5,734 nucleotides of DNA from Candidatus Solibacter sp. Its GTDB lineage: Bacteria; Acidobacteriota; Terriglobia; Bryobacterales; Bryobacteraceae. The position numbers and the translations under genes are program-made. Of the stretch, positions 4,925 through 5,734 are shown in pieces. The stretch covers positions 1 to 5,734 of the forward strand of contig JAPKZC010000487.1 in the NCBI GenBank assembly GCA_026394025.1. The letters are read 5' to 3'. The stretch's first letter is position 1. Each line of letters opens with the position of its first letter. The notes beneath the pieces were generated by a model. The model saw only the letters and a program-made list of their open reading frames with translations. It did no database searches and had not been told where the DNA came from.

Positions 4925-5734
4925 ATGACGCTGCGAATTCTTGTCATTTCCTCTTTGATCTCCGCCGTGCCGGGTTGGGCCCAGAAGCCGATTCAACTGC
5001 CGGATATCCTCTCCTGGAAGCGCATTCAAGCACCCGCCGTCTCGAACGACGGCGAATGGCTAGCCTACCGCGTCTCACCGGCGGAAGGCGATGCCGAGGT
5101 GGTGATCCGCAATCTGAAAAGCGGCAAGGAACTGCGCTTTCCCATTGGAGATCCGGGAGCCGCCGCGCCGTCACCGGACGCGGGCGCGCCTCCCGCGGCG
5201 CCACCAGCGGCGACGGGGAGCGCTCTCGCCATTGCGGGCAACTCGCGCTGGGCGGCCTTCCAGGTCTATCCCAACACCAGGGACGCGAAGAAACTGAAGA
5301 AGGACCGGAAGCCGATTCAAACGAAGGTCGTGCTGGTGGAACTCGCGACCGGCAAGAAGACCGAATTCGACAAGACGCGGCGCTTCGCCTTCTCCGGCGA
5401 GAAAGCCACGGCGCTGGCGCTGCACCGGTATCCGGCAGATGCCCCGCCGGCCCCCCCGGCGGCGCCCGGCAGTCCGGCGGCCGACCGTCCTTCGGGATCG
5501 GATCTGCTGCTCTACGATCTGGCCGCGGGCAGCGAATTGAATCTGGGCAACGTCGGCGAATTCGCCTTCGACAAGAAGGGCGAGTGGCTGGCATGTCTTG
5601 TCGATGCGCGTGATAAGGCGGGCAACGGCGTGATGCTGCGCAATATGGCCACAGGTTCGCTCGAATCGCTGGATCACGCGGAGGCCGTCTACAAGGGGCT
5701 CACGTGGACCGAAAAGGGCGATGGTCTCGCCACC
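4925..5734 (+). CDS. S9 family peptidase (prolyl oligopeptidase type), N-terminal part, runs off right edge
   Basis: The frame is open for 270 codons from ATG 4925 to the window end. Residues 1-19 are a signal peptide (LRILVISSLISAVPGWA, cut before QKP), so the enzyme is exported. The mature part opens with LPDILSWKRIQAPAVSNDGE and WLAYRVSP, the first blade of the beta-propeller of acidobacterial-type S9 peptidases. Further blade-like segments are SRWAAFQVYP (107-116), RRFAFSGEK (152-160), GEFAFDKKGEWLACLVDA (211-228) and YKGLTWTEKGDGLA (256-269). Two Pro/Ala-rich inserts (77-98 and 169-190) look like flexible loops. The Ser-Asp-His hydrolase domain would be C-terminal and lies outside, so activity cannot be confirmed; TolB-like propeller proteins are the alternative. 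The start is fixed by an in-frame TGA at 4910-4912, and the Shine-Dalgarno site is poor (GGAAG is 16 nt away). It reads divergently from the ATPase gene. Confidence 0.85.
   Translation, partial: MTLRILVISSLISAVPGWAQKPIQLPDILSWKRIQAPAVSNDGEWLAYRVSPAEGDAEVVIRNLKSGKELRFPIGDPGAAAPSPDAGAPPAAPPAATGSALAIAGNSRWAAFQVYPNTRDAKKLKKDRKPIQTKVVLVELATGKKTEFDKTRRFAFSGEKATALALHRYPADAPPAPPAAPGSPAADRPSGSDLLLYDLAAGSELNLGNVGEFAFDKKGEWLACLVDARDKAGNGVMLRNMATGSLESLDHAEAVYKGLTWTEKGDGLAT
5444..5462 (+). repeat. Inverted repeat with a C7 run inside the peptidase coding region
   Basis: CCGCCGG and CCGGCGG form a perfect 7-bp stem around a CCCCC loop, and seven consecutive Cs lie at 5451-5457. This encodes part of the second Pro/Ala-rich insert (residues about 173-180). 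It is a candidate slippage or sequencing-error site; the frame is intact here. Confidence 0.6.

Noticed and set aside
4822..5613. 263-codon plus-strand open frame overlapping the peptidase
   Set aside because: A different frame from the one carrying the signal peptide and propeller motifs; Arg/Gly-rich shadow translation.

Overview
The window is G+C-rich, gene-dense bacterial DNA. Its gene content (an S9-family peptidase with Pro/Ala-rich inserts, a DUF1175 protein paired with an alpha-2-macroglobulin, and intergenic repeat islands) reminds me most of soil Acidobacteria of the Bryobacter/Solibacter type. That placement rests on family resemblance only; there is no rRNA or marker gene here.

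Layout: four genes lie on the minus strand and one on the plus strand. Read in the minus direction from right to left they are: a small P-loop ATPase (4758 to 4288); a 265-bp non-coding stretch built largely of short repeats and hairpins; then a tight three-gene operon. The operon holds an ornithine cyclodeaminase/mu-crystallin family enzyme (4022 to 3063), a DUF1175 (YfaT-like) exported protein (3066 to 2032), and the N-terminal 678 residues of an alpha-2-macroglobulin family protein (2035 to beyond the left edge). Both junctions in the operon are 4-nt ATGA overlaps, so the three proteins are probably translationally coupled. On the plus strand, divergent from the ATPase, an S9 prolyl-oligopeptidase-type peptidase starts at 4925 and runs off the right edge; only its signal peptide and part of its beta-propeller are present.

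How the genes may work together: the DUF1175 then alpha-2-macroglobulin order matches yfaT-yfaS of E. coli as I recall it, so these two probably form one envelope module. Alpha-2-macroglobulins trap proteases. The DUF1175 protein shows a Cys/His arrangement resembling NlpC/P60 cell-wall peptidases. The coupled cytoplasmic OCD-family dehydrogenase is the unexpected partner, and this three-gene coupling is the best candidate here for something not well described. The 166-bp divergent intergenic region holds a plausible sigma-70-type promoter for the ATPase and a 9-nt direct repeat upstream of the peptidase. No tRNA, rRNA, CRISPR array, insertion sequence or convincing terminator was seen.
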